A stretch of 64,000 bases of DNA from Syngnathus acus (GCF_901709675.1 NC_051088.1:13555693-13619692), one strand, 5' to 3'. Positions 1 to 13,499 are shown, counted from the stretch's first letter. A program made the numbers and translations. Notes: generated from the letters alone by a model not told the origin.

Positions 1-18
1 AAAATCCAACTTAAGACA

Positions 19-190
19 TACCGTATTTTCCGCACTCTAAGGCGCACCTAAAGACCTCCAATTTTCTCAAAAGCCGACAGTGCGCCTTATAATCCGGTGC
101 GCCTTATATATGGACAAAGTTTTAAAATGGGCCATTCATTGAAGGTGCGCCTTGTAATCCAGTGCGCCTTATAGTGCAGAAAATACGGTA
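19..190. mobile_element. Short TA-flanked inverted-repeat element, copy 1 of a family
   Basis: A 172-bp miniature element. It begins TACCGTATTTTCCGC and ends with the near reverse complement GCAGAAAATACGGTA. Inside are several copies of the GGTGCGCCTTATA word on both strands. It has no coding capacity. TA at both edges fits a Tc1/mariner-type TA target duplication, but the superfamily is inferred from the TA alone. Related copies lie at 35920-36300 and 46965-48805, and a diverged relative at 13193-13499. Confidence 0.8.
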
Positions 191-325
191 ATCAAGTACT
201 AGCAGACAACATATCAGTGAAGTCAACTCTATATGAACCTTTAATTTAGAAAGTATTGGCTTCTGAAAATCATTCTGTACTCTACAGGCTAAAGTAAAGA
301 AAAATATCCCTCCCTGTTCAGAGAT

Positions 326-386
326 TTAAAAAAAAAAAATACAACTGGTTCATGAAGCACAGTTGAAGCTTCAATTGTCCATCACT
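326..386. mobile_element. Fragment of the GTGATGGG miniature-element family
   Basis: Only one end of the element is present: an A-rich run, then a GGTTCATGAAGCAC word, a GAAGCTTCA word and a terminal CCATCAC. The same order of words ends the fuller copy at 19391-19598. The opposite end is not visible upstream. Confidence 0.6.
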
Positions 387-1418
387 ACCTTACAGCCATG
401 TTGAATTTCTGTTCTATGGACACTCGGCGAGTAAACTTCCTCAACTCTTTAAGAGCCCAGTCAAGTTCATGTGGCCATGCCAGTTACTTTCACATAACTT
501 TACAAAATTGTGACTGTGACCTCACAGACAGACTGAATGCGCATTGAACCAAAACATATTCAGTAGCTCTAATTGCCTTCATCCTGGATTTACATGCTTT
601 TCTGTGATTGGTCTTTAAAAAGCAGCACTTTCTCCCAAGTGGTGGGCAGAAAGCCACAGATGAGGTGCCACTCTGCAGGGAAATTGTCCTGAGGTGACTG
701 GAAGCAAGCCAGAAGGGTATGTGGTATGTGGTGTGTCACTTTCATTTACTCCAAGCGCCCACACGCGGTTCATAATATTACAGTGAATCTGCTGAGTCGA
801 GCGAGATAGGGAGCCATGTGAAAGTGGATTTGAACTACAGCTGACAAGCAAATGTGTGAGGCAATAATGGCACAGGTCTAATAAAGAATGCATCATTTCA
901 GGCTTTCCTGAAGACCTGAGAATTAAGAAAATCTTCTTAGACTTCCACTCGTGGAAATGCAGCATCTTTGAAACTATTTATTGTCACCGGCTCATCCTAT
1001 TGTAGGCCATCCGTATCTATCTTACGGACAGTGGCGGCTATTCCCAATAACTGTTATTTTAGCCCATTTACCTCACGGGACCGCATGATTATAAATGACA
1101 ACTGTATCTCTCCAGCCACCCCCTAATTTGACGCCAAAGCTATCCAGAGAACCACAAAGAGTTTATCTTTTGTGCTGAATTGTCAGACTCCATTAAGTGC
1201 TGGGCCAGTCTTGAGCACATGTGGTTAACCAGGGAGGCTGCAGATTAAAACATGACTTTGCTTTATGTGAGTATAATCAGAGTGCACATCTGTGTCCCTG
1301 TCATTGATTTAATAACTCTGTCCATCCGCATAATTTCCATGAAACGTCTGCATCGACAGAACGTACTGTATTTTGGGACCTTGACATTCACTTGGTTTGT
1401 TTATTCCTTTTTAAGTAT

Positions 1419-1421
<3 letters not shown>
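387..1421. other. Unmarked intronic stretch
   Basis: Read as part of cadherin intron 2. The 116-codon open frame at 615-965 on the minus strand has no recognisable domain. No exon, RNA gene or repeat family was recognised. Confidence 0.5.

Positions 1422-1465
<44 letters not shown>
1422..1465. repeat. (GA)n microsatellite
   Basis: Uninterrupted GA dinucleotides over 44 bp. Open frames of Arg-Glu or Ser-Leu across it are artefacts of the repeat. Confidence 0.95.
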
Positions 1466-1469
<4 letters not shown>

Positions 1470-1486
1470 ATAGACAAGCTAGCTTA

Positions 1487-1608
1487 GATGGGTGGATGGA
1501 TGGATGGATGGATGGATGGATGGATGGATGGATGGATGGATGGATGGATGGATGGATGGATGGATGGATGGATGGATGGATGGATGGATGGATGGATGGA
1601 TGGATGGA
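1487..1608. repeat. (GGAT)n microsatellite
   Basis: About 30 almost perfect GGAT units, then a degraded GATA-rich run to about 1640. The tRNA-derived SINE scattered through this window ends in an ATGGATGG tail, so such arrays may grow from SINE tails. No SINE body is recognisable directly to the left here. Confidence 0.95.
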
Positions 1609-1640
1609 CAGATAGATGTAGATAGATATACGTAGATATA

Positions 1641-3527
1641 GCAAGCCTCACTTGGCGAAGATCAATAGTTATTTACTACTTCCAAGTGGCTCGAGACAAA
1701 GAAAAGAAAGAAGGCAAAAGAGAGAGGGTCAGTATGTGAGAGTCAAAGAGAGACGCTGAGTAACAGGGAAATCAATTCTGTGTACCAAAGAAAAAAAAAA
1801 TCACCCAACACCAATGCTGCAAGGACATGAGAAAATGTCTGAGCTAAACAAAAAAAAAAACAATAAATGTCAAGCAATGTGTTATGTTATAATCACTTCA
1901 TCCATCTTTTCATTGGTGTTGCACGCACCAAATGTTTGTGCTGCTTGGTTACTTAGTTATTCAGAGATAGTAATACCCGGTCTTGACTTGGATGATGTTG
2001 CCGGGTTACCAGCTACTTTGCAGAAGAAATGTCATCACACCTCTCTTAACCAAAGAATGTGTGGGAGGATAAACAAGGCAGGAATCAAACGCACGCGTGT
2101 AGGTGTCCGCCCGCCATGGTGAGTGTGCTGATAAAGGAAGGAAGGAAGAAAGGAAGGATGTTGGAAAGAAGGTGATAAGTTGAACAAACCTATCGAATGA
2201 GAAAAAGTGGTCTGAGGCCAAGACCTGGAAAACAAAATTATTTCTGCTGTTGCTTTGTCAGTTGCCTATGCTAGCTGGCTGTGGGTGGAAGTCAAGTATT
2301 GCCAGTAAATCTTCATACATCCAAACACAGTCCAAATTGTATGTTCGGGCCGCAGTAGGTTCTGGACTCCCTAGTAAATTAAAACTTTATGACCATGAAT
2401 AAGTGTGAGACGTGGTTGAAAGATGTCACTCCATTCAAGTCATTATCAAGGTAGAAATTATGTTCAAATTATATCTAAATGAGTTAAATATTTTATTAGC
2501 AAATCTCAAATGACAGACACAACAAAAGAAAAACAAAGATATAATCTGTTGTACAGCTCTAACTCAAAATTGATAATCAATGTTATTTTCATGCAAAAGT
2601 GTGCCAATCAACACAAACAACATTGCTGATTTTATTTTAAAAAAAAAGGCTATTTGGTTTATTTTTGACGTGATGAAAAGTATTGATTTTGGAGATACAA
2701 GGATTTTGCCTCACACCGACAATATATGTATTAATTTATTTTAAACCTCATGGGCTTCTCCCGTATATGATAATGTATTATTTCTATTTTTTGTAAGGTT
2801 ATCTTCACTACGTTGCGGTTGCATTATTTTCCCTTTAGACACATTAATTTAGCAGACAATTTGCTGTTCATAGTTGATAACTCCGTTGCGACGCGGTTAA
2901 AAGTGTACTGTACTACCACAGACATCTAATTTGGAGTAAGAAGAGAAACAAAATAATCAGCCACTATGAATTAGACATGGTGGTAGTTTTAACGCAGCCT
3001 TCTTGCTCAGCTGCTTTGTCTGTATTAAATATTTACACCAGCATCTTTATAGGCCATTGTTAATTACACATGACGACAACCAAAGGTCTCTTTCCAGAAT
3101 TTGCTTGTCAACTTCAATTAGTTTATGCAGACTGCATTAGCGACGCCGATAGGTGATGTCATAAATTCCTTCTTCCAAAATGTTACCTGCGCCTTTTGTT
3201 AATCAGTTTCCATTTGCCATGTCTTGCTTTCTTATTTCAATGGCCAATCAGACCACGACTTGGTTAGCTTAATTCAGATTTAGTTTTTGTACAGGGTTTT
3301 GAATATTACATTTCTATTGCTTATGAGTCATCTTTGCAGGCTCTTGAATGTTATGTTGTTCTAAGATTCTGGCTTCATTTTTTCCTCAATCTTGGGTTTT
3401 TTCTTTGTCAGGCAACTTGTTTTTTTACAGTTCGAAAAATGGTCTAAATAAAAAAATATATATTTATTTTTCAGAGAATCCTGATATTTGACACAAAGTG
3501 GCCAATGTAGCAGTAGCCTGAATTAAT
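1641..3527. other. Unmarked AT-rich stretch
   Basis: It contains purine-rich runs near 1690-1760 and 2130-2170, then AT-rich sequence. No exon with plausible splice sites, no repeat family and no RNA gene were recognised. Confidence 0.5.
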
Positions 3528-3556
3528 TTTATTTATTTATTTATTTATTTATTATT
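3528..3556. repeat. (TTTA)n microsatellite
   Basis: A short run of ATTT units, about seven copies, in AT-rich surroundings. Confidence 0.85.
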
Positions 3557-4793
3557 TTACACAGGTTGGGCAATTTACTCTTAGAGATTATTTATTCACG
3601 TAACGCACACTAAATTTATGAGGTCTCCCGGGGTCAAAGAACAGGTGTTTTATTGTCCTTGACTGCAGAATTAATAATGCTACCAAATGTGTTTTCCATG
3701 CAAGTCCATCAACTAATAGAGTGGATCATATGTAATACTGAATTAGGTTATAAGATGAACTTTCCGTACTTTGGAATCTGAAGCTGTAAACGAGCTCCAA
3801 CAATGCTACTGGATAAGATAAAATATCTCAGAGCTGAGAAATTGAATACCTGATATGGGACGCTGCCGTCCAAATGGAAGAAACCAACGCATTTATAAGT
3901 GAGTTGAGGGCAGTGGCCTTGTACGAAGGGTGGGGTGGGGGAGTCTAGGTAGTGTAAACACACAAGCATACATGGATTGGGCTAATATCCAGTTTGTTAC
4001 TTCTCGCTTCAGCTACACGGCGGCTGCAACGCAATTTCTTCCAATTGACCTCACTGCCACTGGCACAATCACTCTCCACCGGCGACACAACGGCCCTGGA
4101 ATACGGAGCAGTCTGCGCTGAAAAGAGGTGGGGATTGAACCGACCACGAAGCGGAAATGAGATGAATTAGAGAGCGAGGGGGAGGAGGCACGAGGAGGTG
4201 AAAGAGTGAATTTATTCGGTGGCGTAGTGGCAGTGACAAAGCACAACCATTTAGAGATCAGCTCAAGAGGAAATTACGAGCATTACAGCCAGCCCGGCTT
4301 GTTTCCGCACTTTTCTGTCTGGCTTTCAGTTGTTTCATTCTGACTGTTGGCATTAATGAAATGAAAATGTAAAACTATGAAGCTACTGCAAAACACACAC
4401 ACACAGATTTCCAGCCTCAGCTGGAATCGTGTCGGTGATTTAAACACGCATTACCACAATTATAAGATTCTGTCCGTATACAAATGTCGATAAGTAATGT
4501 TGCAATAACACAAACATGAGGGAATTGCCCAAAGGCCGGGAGGCAGAATTATGAGTCCAATAGTCCAGCCAAAGGCTAAAAGGTTTTATAACGGCAAAGG
4601 ATTTCCAATAAAAGTGAAGTTGGAGCCCACTAAGAGCTGCACTCTAGTGTAATAGGATTAGTAGAAGTCGAGAGCACGGCCATCTTAACTCTTTATGTTG
4701 CAGAAATCGCTGAGAAGCATCTCTGCCATCGTCAATAAAGCTCTGCTGATGGAGCAACAAAGATCTTGACCTGCTTCATCACATGACCTGCAA

Positions 4794-4798
<5 letters not shown>
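3557..4798. other. Unmarked stretch
   Basis: No gene recognised. The part near 4010-4250 is richer in CpG than its surroundings and open on the minus strand for 77 codons, but it has no recognisable domain or splice pair. Confidence 0.45.
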
Positions 4799-4854
<56 letters not shown>

Positions 4855-4868
4855 TGCACGCACACACA
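4799..4868. repeat. (CA)n microsatellite
   Basis: CA dinucleotides are pure from 4799 to 4850, then interrupted by CGCATGCACG and continue to about 4868. The overlapping Cys-Val and Thr-His frames are repeat artefacts. Confidence 0.95.
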
Positions 4869-7800
4869 AACACAGATGTGGCCGCCCTGTGGAGAAAGAA
4901 CCAACCACAAGCTGTGGTTTCCATGTCCCCTCAACTTTGACAATATTCCCGGAAAGATGAGGAAAATGAGTATTACAGATGCGATTTAAATATTGAATTG
5001 CCTTTTGCCTCATTCTCCTTTCTGAGACAACCCCCCTGTCCCCTCTCCAAGTTCCCCTGCCGCCCTTGCTACTTTGCTTGCAGCAACTTCAGGGTGCCTG
5101 GGCTCTGTTTTTTTTGGTTTTTTTAAATTAAATTAGGCACAAGTGAGTTGATTGATTTGCGATCTGCTCTTTAGAGAAAACCAAGGTGCCAGGTAACATG
5201 AGGATTGGTGAAATATTGATTTATTTTTCCAAGGTGTAAAGTCACGGATGCTTTTTGTCCTTCATTCCTGTGATGCATTTCTTTCTCTGCCGTCCTGTGT
5301 TGGCTAAAACTGTCACAGTGAATGTTTGGCTCTCTATTAGAGACAGCAGATGTGCAGGGTATTCTCACTGGATATGTGTGTGGGAGCTCGTTGCTAACTT
5401 GGCATGTGCTCATGTTGTGTGACTCAGAGCACATACAGAATGTTTGAAGACACATGAACCTGCAGGATTTTTTTTTTTTAGCACACTTATTGACAATGCC
5501 ATTTGTAGTTTGGTTTGAGCTTCCCCAAACTCCCAAAGGCTCAATGGGTCTTTCAAATTGAAAACATCACAGCAGATCCCCTGTGCTGTGGTACCATGAT
5601 CCCCGCTCCTTTACCATATGAAGACAAACTGGGCTAGGGAAGGAGTAACCACTACTGGGAGTCCGACCGCTGGGGAACGGTGATTAATGAGTGATGGAAT
5701 TGCAAGATTTATATTCACCACTCAGGGTAGGGAAGCTTGATGTAAATCAATCCCAGGTATCGAGAAGAATGGGGAGGGGGAGACAGGCAGCCGCTTCTTG
5801 GGGGACTGTGGGTATCTCTGAGCTAAGGTCATAATAAAAGCTAATTCAATATATTACTGCCGTATGTGAATGTATGCCGCCCGAAGACAAAAACGCTACA
5901 CTGCCTCTACTTTTCAGAGGCCATGTCTTTTGACAGCTGGAGGTAAATAGATGAAAATAATTAACTTCTGCACATATTCTGGAAGTCAAAACAAATAATT
6001 TTGTGATGCTTATATTGGACTATTATTTGCATCTTGTTTTCTGACATACAGTATGTATACGCTCAAGCCATGTTTGATGTTTGATGATCATGCTAACATG
6101 TATTCTGGGTACTGTACTCGGGTTTTCTACATGATAAAAGTAAATTGTATAAAATTCCGTGCCAGTCAAAAATGTTTGCGTGTAACTAGTGCATTTTGCA
6201 ATGTTATGATCTTGCAACACTAATGATGGCACATTAATATCAAATGGCGCCAAGACTGAGCTCGTCAACAACTGTCATGGTGACCCTGTTATTTGTTCCT
6301 CCACGCTCAGTCAGCTCGTCACTGTTCACTATGACTTCTGAGTCGAGTCCTAATTTTCAGCTCTCAAGAGTCAGCTCCGGCGCATGCTGTGACACTTGGG
6401 GAGGCCTTTCATGCCACTCTCACACACGGAGACTTTGTTTGCAGTCACACTCCGCCGGGACGTGCCATGAAAACAAAACGAGAGCTGCTTGGTTGCGGCT
6501 ATCTCACTGTTGAAGCAGACGCACATATGTGATTAAGGGGATTCACACGTTGTGTCTTTCAAACAAACACTTATGGTAAACTACTGTGTAAACTATGGCA
6601 CAAAGGAAGGATAAAATTAAATACAGAGTTTGGAAACTTAGCGACAGAACTGAATATGTAGGAGTGAGGGAGGCGGCATGAAAGATGCAAGGTGACTCAG
6701 AAATAAAAGGACAAGAACAAAGTGAGGTGACAGAGGAGATAGTACGAGAGTGAGACAGAGTGCAAAAGACAAGACAACGTGAGGGAAAGACTTGAAATGC
6801 AAAGAATCAGTCTTCACCAAGGAGATTTAGAATTCTTCTCGCCGTCCTGTCTGTGTATTGTCCGGCTTCTCGACTGTGAAGTTCGGCTTTTCTAAAGCTG
6901 TCACATAAGCATTCATTTGGGGCTTGAACATTTTCTTTTCCATTTCTGTTACTGCCTTTCGGAACTCAAAGTCCCTCTTTCTGCTCAGAGCACGGTTCTG
7001 CATGAGTGAGAGTTTTCACATCGTCCAACTTCAGTGCCAGCGTTCCCCCAATGGGGTCTGAAATAATATATATATTGAAAATCCACAGCTACTCTATAGA
7101 TAATTTACAGTAAAGCTAATCATTCATAAACACACAGTGTGCCAATCCACCCGGTGATTCAATTCGAGCATGACTCCAACCAACTGCATTTGATGAAATA
7201 CTCCAGCATCAAAAAAAAGACATGGGGTGAGTTTAATTAAACAATGCTAATGAGCAACTAATTGAAAGCTTTTCGATCAAAACAAGTCTGTAATTACCTG
7301 GAGCAGAGATGGATAATGAGCACACAACAATCACTGGCAGTCAGGCAACCCCACAGAGGCCTGAGCAGATCAATTCCCTTCTTATTAATAGACCACTCTT
7401 TTCTTTTTGCCTCCCAGACTCCCTTGGTGTGCTTGGCTGTGGCTCTTTCAAAGTAGCGTACCATTCAGATGACTGAGAAGTAACAAAGGACCTCAGTAGG
7501 AGGCACTTAAGGAGAATCCTTCATCAATCATGCTCAAAGGTGGAAAAGAACGCGCTATACTTATTCCGTTACAGTTCCACAACTCTTTGCTGACAGATCG
7601 TCAAGGTTGTTTGTCTTTCTGGCAAAACTCCTGGCTGCCGGGGTCAATGTCTTTGGAGAGCGCGGGAGTCACCATGTCAAAGTAGAGCTGATGTCAAGAA
7701 GTAAAGCGTAAACCGAAGCTTATTTCCAAAGTGCATCCCATCTGGGACAACACAGTTTGAGTGGGCATGTAGGCGTGACAGGTAAGTGTGTGAGCAAGGG

Positions 7801-8080
7801 ATGAAAGACTGAAATATTACAAGTGTGAAATCCTACTGATAGACATAGAAGCCCAAGGGCCTGTTAGATAAGAAGGAAGAAACCATGACTGAAAGACAAA
7901 GGCATGAGAAAATGAACAGAACAGAGCAGCACATCTGAATAGAACAAATGGCCAGAAGGTAGAAAGTTAGCTGTGCGGGGCATGCAGAGATAAGAGAGAT
8001 AAATAGATGGAAAGATTCTCTGGAATACTCTTCCTTTTGATCCCCCTAATTCAACAGACGCTATTTAGTCTGTTGACTTC
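4869..8080. other. Unmarked intronic stretch with one possible conserved segment
   Basis: No coding exon or recognised mobile element. The part at about 7210-7330 is rich in TTAATTAA, TAATGAG and CTAATTG words spaced like homeodomain sites, as in many vertebrate enhancers. This is only a compositional impression. Confidence 0.4.
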
Positions 8081-8492
8081 TAGGGCCCCAACTAACGATT
8101 ATTCTAATAAATAATGAATCAGTCGATTAATCAATTAACCGGATTGTTAAAATTTCAGTTTCCTTTCATTAAAAACAAGGTATTATTTGAAATTGACTAT
8201 GCAGAAAATCCACAAAAGTAAAAGAATTAACATTCATTAATGGTTTGGTGTGCAAAATGCCTGCTAATAGGCGAAAATGATTTATTTTCATTCAACACAA
8301 AGTAAATGAGTGCTTTTATGATAAACTACAGACGTGAGAATATTTCCTGTGGAGAGGCTGAAATTATGAGGATTTGGGTCATTATAAATACAATTAGGTC
8401 AAAAAAAAACAAAAAAAGAATTGATTTATCATAATAATTGATGAATTGGATAATCGATAAGTGGTTGCTTAATCTCTATTGTTTCACCTCTA
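8081..8492. mobile_element. Miniature element with TAGGGC...ACTAACGATTA end
   Basis: It begins TAGGGCCCCAACTAACGATT, followed by clustered GATTAAT/ATTAATC words, and ends in a weakly matching inverted copy (GATAATCGATAAGTGG ... CACCTCTA). This matches the common fish miniature element with AGGGCTGCAACTAACGATTA termini. No coding capacity. A second member is at 46558-48865, split by another insertion. The end points are approximate. Confidence 0.65.
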
Positions 8493-8555
8493 GTAATTAA
8501 AATATTAGATTTTGACTTTTACACAACACATACTACTAATAATTATTATCATCAC

Positions 8556-8620
<65 letters not shown>
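8556..8620. repeat. (ATT)n microsatellite
   Basis: About 21 perfect TTA units. The poly-Asn frame on the minus strand is an artefact. Confidence 0.95.
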
Positions 8621-8623
<3 letters not shown>

Positions 8624-10503
8624 CCAAACTGAAAACTGCAGTGGGGCCGGTTCAAAGAAAATGCCTGGTGTAGAGCCATTTGCAAAATTCCCAAACACAC
8701 AAAACAAGTCTTGCACTGGTGCAAAAATCACAATGTCGATTTTTACGCTTGATCACAGCTGCTCTGGCAATGAATATGGAGTCCTAAGAGTCTAAGCCAA
8801 TCAAAGATTCATTAACAGAGTAATTAAGAGGTGTGGCCCTGCCCTGTTGCCTTATACACAACGCACGAGTACCCATAAGTCTGGCATATATCACAGCTGC
8901 ATTTGAACAGCCAATATAAAAATCTCTGTATATGCATAAACACAGTACAAATACAGATAAATCCCCAAATACAGCACATTTCAACAATACCATGGCACAG
9001 ATTCACCTCGTGTTCACGTTTGCTTCTGTCAAGTGATTTTAGTAAAGCTCCAGCTGCTCAAAATGGGATAAAACATCAGACCTGGGCTGGCAGCAACCTG
9101 CAATCACACAACATGCTTCTGCCTCTTTTCTCACCTCCTCTCATCTGCTTGCTTTTGCTTCCAGCCTCACAGCAAGGGGGAGGGCACGCCGATAAGGCTG
9201 CCTCCTCAGGAAATGGGCTATCACAGTTTGGCTATGCCTTTGCCTAGAATGTATGAAACAATTCAGTTCATCTGAAACTGAAAACCAGTCCGGGGTGTAG
9301 CGCCACCCAGCCTCTTGTTACCCGCGAGGAGCTAATGAGGACACGTGATCTAGATAATGGGTTCCGCTATATAAATGGCGTTATATACTGTCTTCAAACT
9401 TTTGACTGGTACTGTATGTGACATGTGAACAGAATAGTAACGATTGCCTATACCACTTAAGAAATCACTGGGGCAGTGGTGCAAATCTAAAGTTGAGAGT
9501 GGTTGACTGAAAAGTCAAGATTGGAAAATTTAAAACACTGTTTGTTCCCACTGGTGGATGTGATCATATCGGCTTAGCCAAAGTATGTTTTTCTGAATAT
9601 CTTTATTAGATTTCTCCATGCAGCAAAGGTATACAAGATCAGTGATTTCAGAGCACCACCAATATTGGCAAGAAAATAGGTTTGGGCTGCATTTTTTTAT
9701 ATCTGCAATGCAGCATTATTTCAGTCAGAAAATAGAACAAAATAGAAAACGTGTATTGAATCATACCATACACTATTAAGATTCCCTCATCTGCAATTAG
9801 GGCAAATAAATATTTATTTTTGACAGACAGTTTTTCCCATCCTTAAAATGGAAGACAAAGTGTTGAAAAGAAACAAGAAAGAGGCTTCACGCCGTGTGTT
9901 TACATGCCTGGGAGACATGTTGCATGTCTGGGTTACACTGATGCTTTATGCTCTTTCTGGGGCACATCTCAACATGCCAGAGTCAAACTGGATCACAGAT
10001 TAGGTACTCCGATCGGAACAGATGGTACTTTCACTCATTACCATTCAGGATCCTGTTTGATGGTGGAAAAAGAAGACAGTTCCAACAATTCGCAGGGTTG
10101 AAGACTTCAGCTTACAGAATTGTTTTTTTTTTAGCATTCTAAACAAGGTCACGTTTTATTAATGAAAATAGTCTACTTTGAAGTAGACTGTATAGCCTGA
10201 AGACCAAAAAAGGAAAGAGACTTCGGAGTGATTGACCCAGCTGACCTTGCAAAATATATAAATGTAGTATTATGAATATATGCTAAACTGCTGTATTACA
10301 ATATTTAATACATCCATTTATTTCATAATAATTATTATTATATTAATATGTTTCTGTGATTAAAGTTTATCAATAAGGTACCAAGGTACAAACGTTTCTC
10401 CGGTTGTCGAAAAATATATTTTATACTTCTGATTTCATTATATTTTATGGCTTCAACCATAAAGGAAAAAACACATTAATTGGACGAGTAGTCCTAAATT
10501 ATC
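8621..10503. other. Unmarked stretch
   Basis: No gene recognised. A short piece at about 9385-9412 matches the complement of the CCAGTCAAAAGTTTG word often seen at fish transposon ends, too short to assign. Confidence 0.45.
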
Positions 10504-10846
10504 GTTTATAACAGGGGTGTCAAACTAATTTTTTTTTGCGGGCTGCATTGTAGTCATAGCTTCTTTCGCAGGGACATTATGACTGTCAACCCAAATAAAT
10601 GTATGAGCACCTCATAATATATACAGTAAAAGCTACAAAACAAACTGACAAATAACTCGTTTTCAAATCAGACGAGTAAAAACTGGTCAAATATTTAAAA
10701 GAAAAGATATTAAAAAGGAAGACAATTTGCAATTCTAGTAATGACACACAAATTTGATGCACAACTTGTCTTCGCGGGCCACATAAAATGATGTGGCGGG
10801 CCGTATCTGGCCCCCGTGCCTTGAGTTTGACACCAGTGGTTTATAA
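10504..10846. mobile_element. hAT miniature element, copy A, with 8-bp target duplication
   Basis: The element spans 10512-10838. It starts CAGGGGTGTCAAACTAA and ends TTGAGTTTGACACCAGTG, an imperfect inverted repeat. It is flanked on both sides by the identical 8-mer GTTTATAA (10504-10511 and 10839-10846). Eight-bp duplications and CAG...CTG-like ends define the hAT superfamily. There is no transposase. Nearly the same sequence recurs at 16334-16661 and, inverted, at 33781-34107. Confidence 0.93.
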
Positions 10847-13192
10847 TGTGGAAACGTCACCTATATCACCATTACTGATCAATTGGTGTAGACAACAGAG
10901 GGAGCAGCATGTTCCTTGATATGCTATATTGATATGCTATCTTGAGCAATGATACACCCAAAATGTCTGCCATAAAGAAGTACTCCACTGTTATGTATTC
11001 CTGGATGTGCTAGAGGATGGGAACTGATGATACATGAGTTTAGTTAGTAGAGCCTATAAGCAATATCAAATGAGTATTCTGGCTCCAATAGGCAGCATTG
11101 GCCCTCTGGGTCAAATAACAGGTCAAACCAAGACTTCCGAAGATGAAAGATCATTGCAGTCTCGTAACCCACTGGGTCTTACTATCATCACTAGATATGT
11201 TTTTCACAACATTGCCTTGGGATGGAATAAATGGACCTTTAGACCAAATAAATGGCTGGTCTGAAGAAGGCCTTGCTGCACTGCAATGAGGGCAGGACTT
11301 TATGAGTGGCTGCTGTTCAATAGTGATGACAATGTGATTTTATTTTAGTGGCCTCACCGTGACCTTTTCTGAATGTGACGTGAGCTCAGTCTTGAGCAGT
11401 AGCCACTGGAAAGATAGACAGTCAAGATGATGACTTCAGCTTGGATCACTTACACACAGGAAATGTTTTAAAATCAAGCATTTAACATCAGGAAGTTTAG
11501 AAAGGGGAACATCAACTTCTTATTGTTGATATTAGAACCCCCCCCCCCCTCCCCTCCACTAAAAAAATACAATTCAGCAAGTGCACAGAAGACTCAGGTA
11601 TCCCATTAGCCTTTGAGTCGAAATGTCACTGGCTCCGCTGGCATTAACCCACCATCCAAACACAACACACACACACACACATGCAAACACACTTAGCAAA
11701 CACCCAAAGATAAGGTGGAAGAATAAGCCGAAGGTCATATTGGACAATTACAATAAAACTATAATGGCTTTCTTCTCTCAGTCCCTGCTGGTCATGCAAG
11801 TTTGTCGAGACAACTCGAGATTCAAATGCTACAAATGACTGATGTTTGCAACTGAACATATAAAACTTAAAAAAGAAAGGTTTTTGGTGCGACAGCAAGA
11901 CCGGTTTAGCACTAGCTGTAATGATGGCGGGGACGCCACACACACAATTGTTGACATCCACGTAGTGAGATATAAGTTCTGCTTCATTGACTCCCATCAA
12001 AGCAGTGAAGCACATTAATTACCATGGCGCAGAAAGAAGAAATGCCACAAATACTTCCACCACACATCAATCTGTACATATACAGTGCAAACAGTTCCAT
12101 GAGCCTGCCAGATCAAGAAACATTGAGTAGTATAAGTGGTTGCAATTTCAAACCACCCACAGGGTCATGAATGCAACACAATGACTCTGAGCTATGACAA
12201 AATGGAATAAGAGTCATCTCAAACATATATATGTCTGGCCCTGAATTCTTTTAATGTTTGTATTTTTAACATTTAGTAGTACTATGAAAGGAGTGTTAAT
12301 TGTTCCCAAGCAGCTTCACAACACATATCCAAACAACTCGCCATCTATTTATGTAGCAATCTGTTAAAGTATACACAGAGCACACATGCAGAGCTGCTTG
12401 GTCACACGGAATGATTTTTTTTTTTTTTGGCATAGATTAGTGTTCTGGCTGCGAGGGAAGGACAGGCCAATTTGTCAAGACAGAGCATGGAGCTAATCAA
12501 ATGAAAGAAACGCCTACCAAAGTTAATATGAGCCAACAAACAGGACACCTCATTCATTAGTCTGCCTCTGTGGGACAAATTATTTCTCTGCTGACAGAAA
12601 GAACTTGACATCCATGCAATGACACACCAAGTACAACTTGTTCATCATGTGCTACTGATAATCTATGTTAGAAATAAAAATAAAAGTCAGACTCAACTTG
12701 TTAGGAAAAAAAAATGCTCAAGTGTTGACATAAATGATTTTTAACATTACAAAGTCACACACAAAGGGGGCGCTATCGAGAGATCTTGGATAGGGCGATG
12801 GTCATCACCACAGTTTGTGTATACGGTACTCATTTAAGAAAATCACCCTGGTACCACTAAGCAACTAAATTGAACATCACTAACTACCGCCCCTCCCAAA
12901 TGCACACAATATATTTTGAGAGTGAGGAGCCATATTAAGGCTATGTGACTGGCAGCCACACTGAATGCGTTTGAATTAGCAATGACTCATTACACATGGC
13001 TCAGTGTAATGATGCAAAAATGAGACATAGTATTAAGTTCATTTGTTGCCATTTTGTCCATTTTCTGCAATGCTTGCTTTACGTTATCTGGGCAGTCATA
13101 TGCAAGGTTTGTTGACATGGATACATCGTAATGCATGATGACCCCCAAAAAAAAAAATCAAACCTATATCCTTAAAACACAACAGCAACTTG
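10847..13192. other. Unmarked stretch
   Basis: It contains a poly-C tract near 11538-11550 and a short CA run near 11665-11680. No exon, RNA gene or repeat family was recognised. Confidence 0.45.
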
Positions 13193-13402
13193 ACTGTAAT
13201 TTCCGGACTATAAGACGTTACTTTTTGCGCAAGCTTTGGATTTTTCATGATTTTTATGACATTATTGTAAAATAATTTGTCACATAATAGAAATGAAGCC
13301 GTTTCATTCAAAATGGCTTATAGTCCGGTGCGGTTTATATATAAACAAAACAGGATGTGTGTGTATGTATATATATATATATATATATATAAAATCCTGT
13401 TT

Positions 13403-13442
<40 letters not shown>

Positions 13443-13499
13443 AAACAGGATTTTCTGCTAATTTTAACTAGTGCGGCTTATAGTCCAAAAATTACGGTA
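13193..13499. mobile_element. Diverged TIR element holding a perfect TA hairpin
   Basis: The left end reads ACTGTAATTTCCGGACTATAAG and the right end is its approximate inverse, ending CCAAAAATTACGGTA. CGGCTTATAGTCC words inside link it to the TACCGTATTTTCCGC family. Two TA microsatellites (from 13368, and 13408-13438) sit between copies of a CAAAACAGGA word. No coding capacity. Confidence 0.75.
13391..13454. repeat. Perfect 64-bp palindrome around a TA microsatellite
   Basis: The left arm AAAATCCTGTTTTGTCTA is the exact reverse complement of the right arm ending at 13454. Everything between is alternating TA, so the whole 64 bp is self-complementary and can form a long hairpin or cruciform. 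A further partial copy of the right arm lies at 13346-13355. Confidence 0.92.

Noticed and set aside
615-965. 116-codon minus-strand frame
   Set aside because: No domain, and it lies inside what is read as cadherin intron 2.
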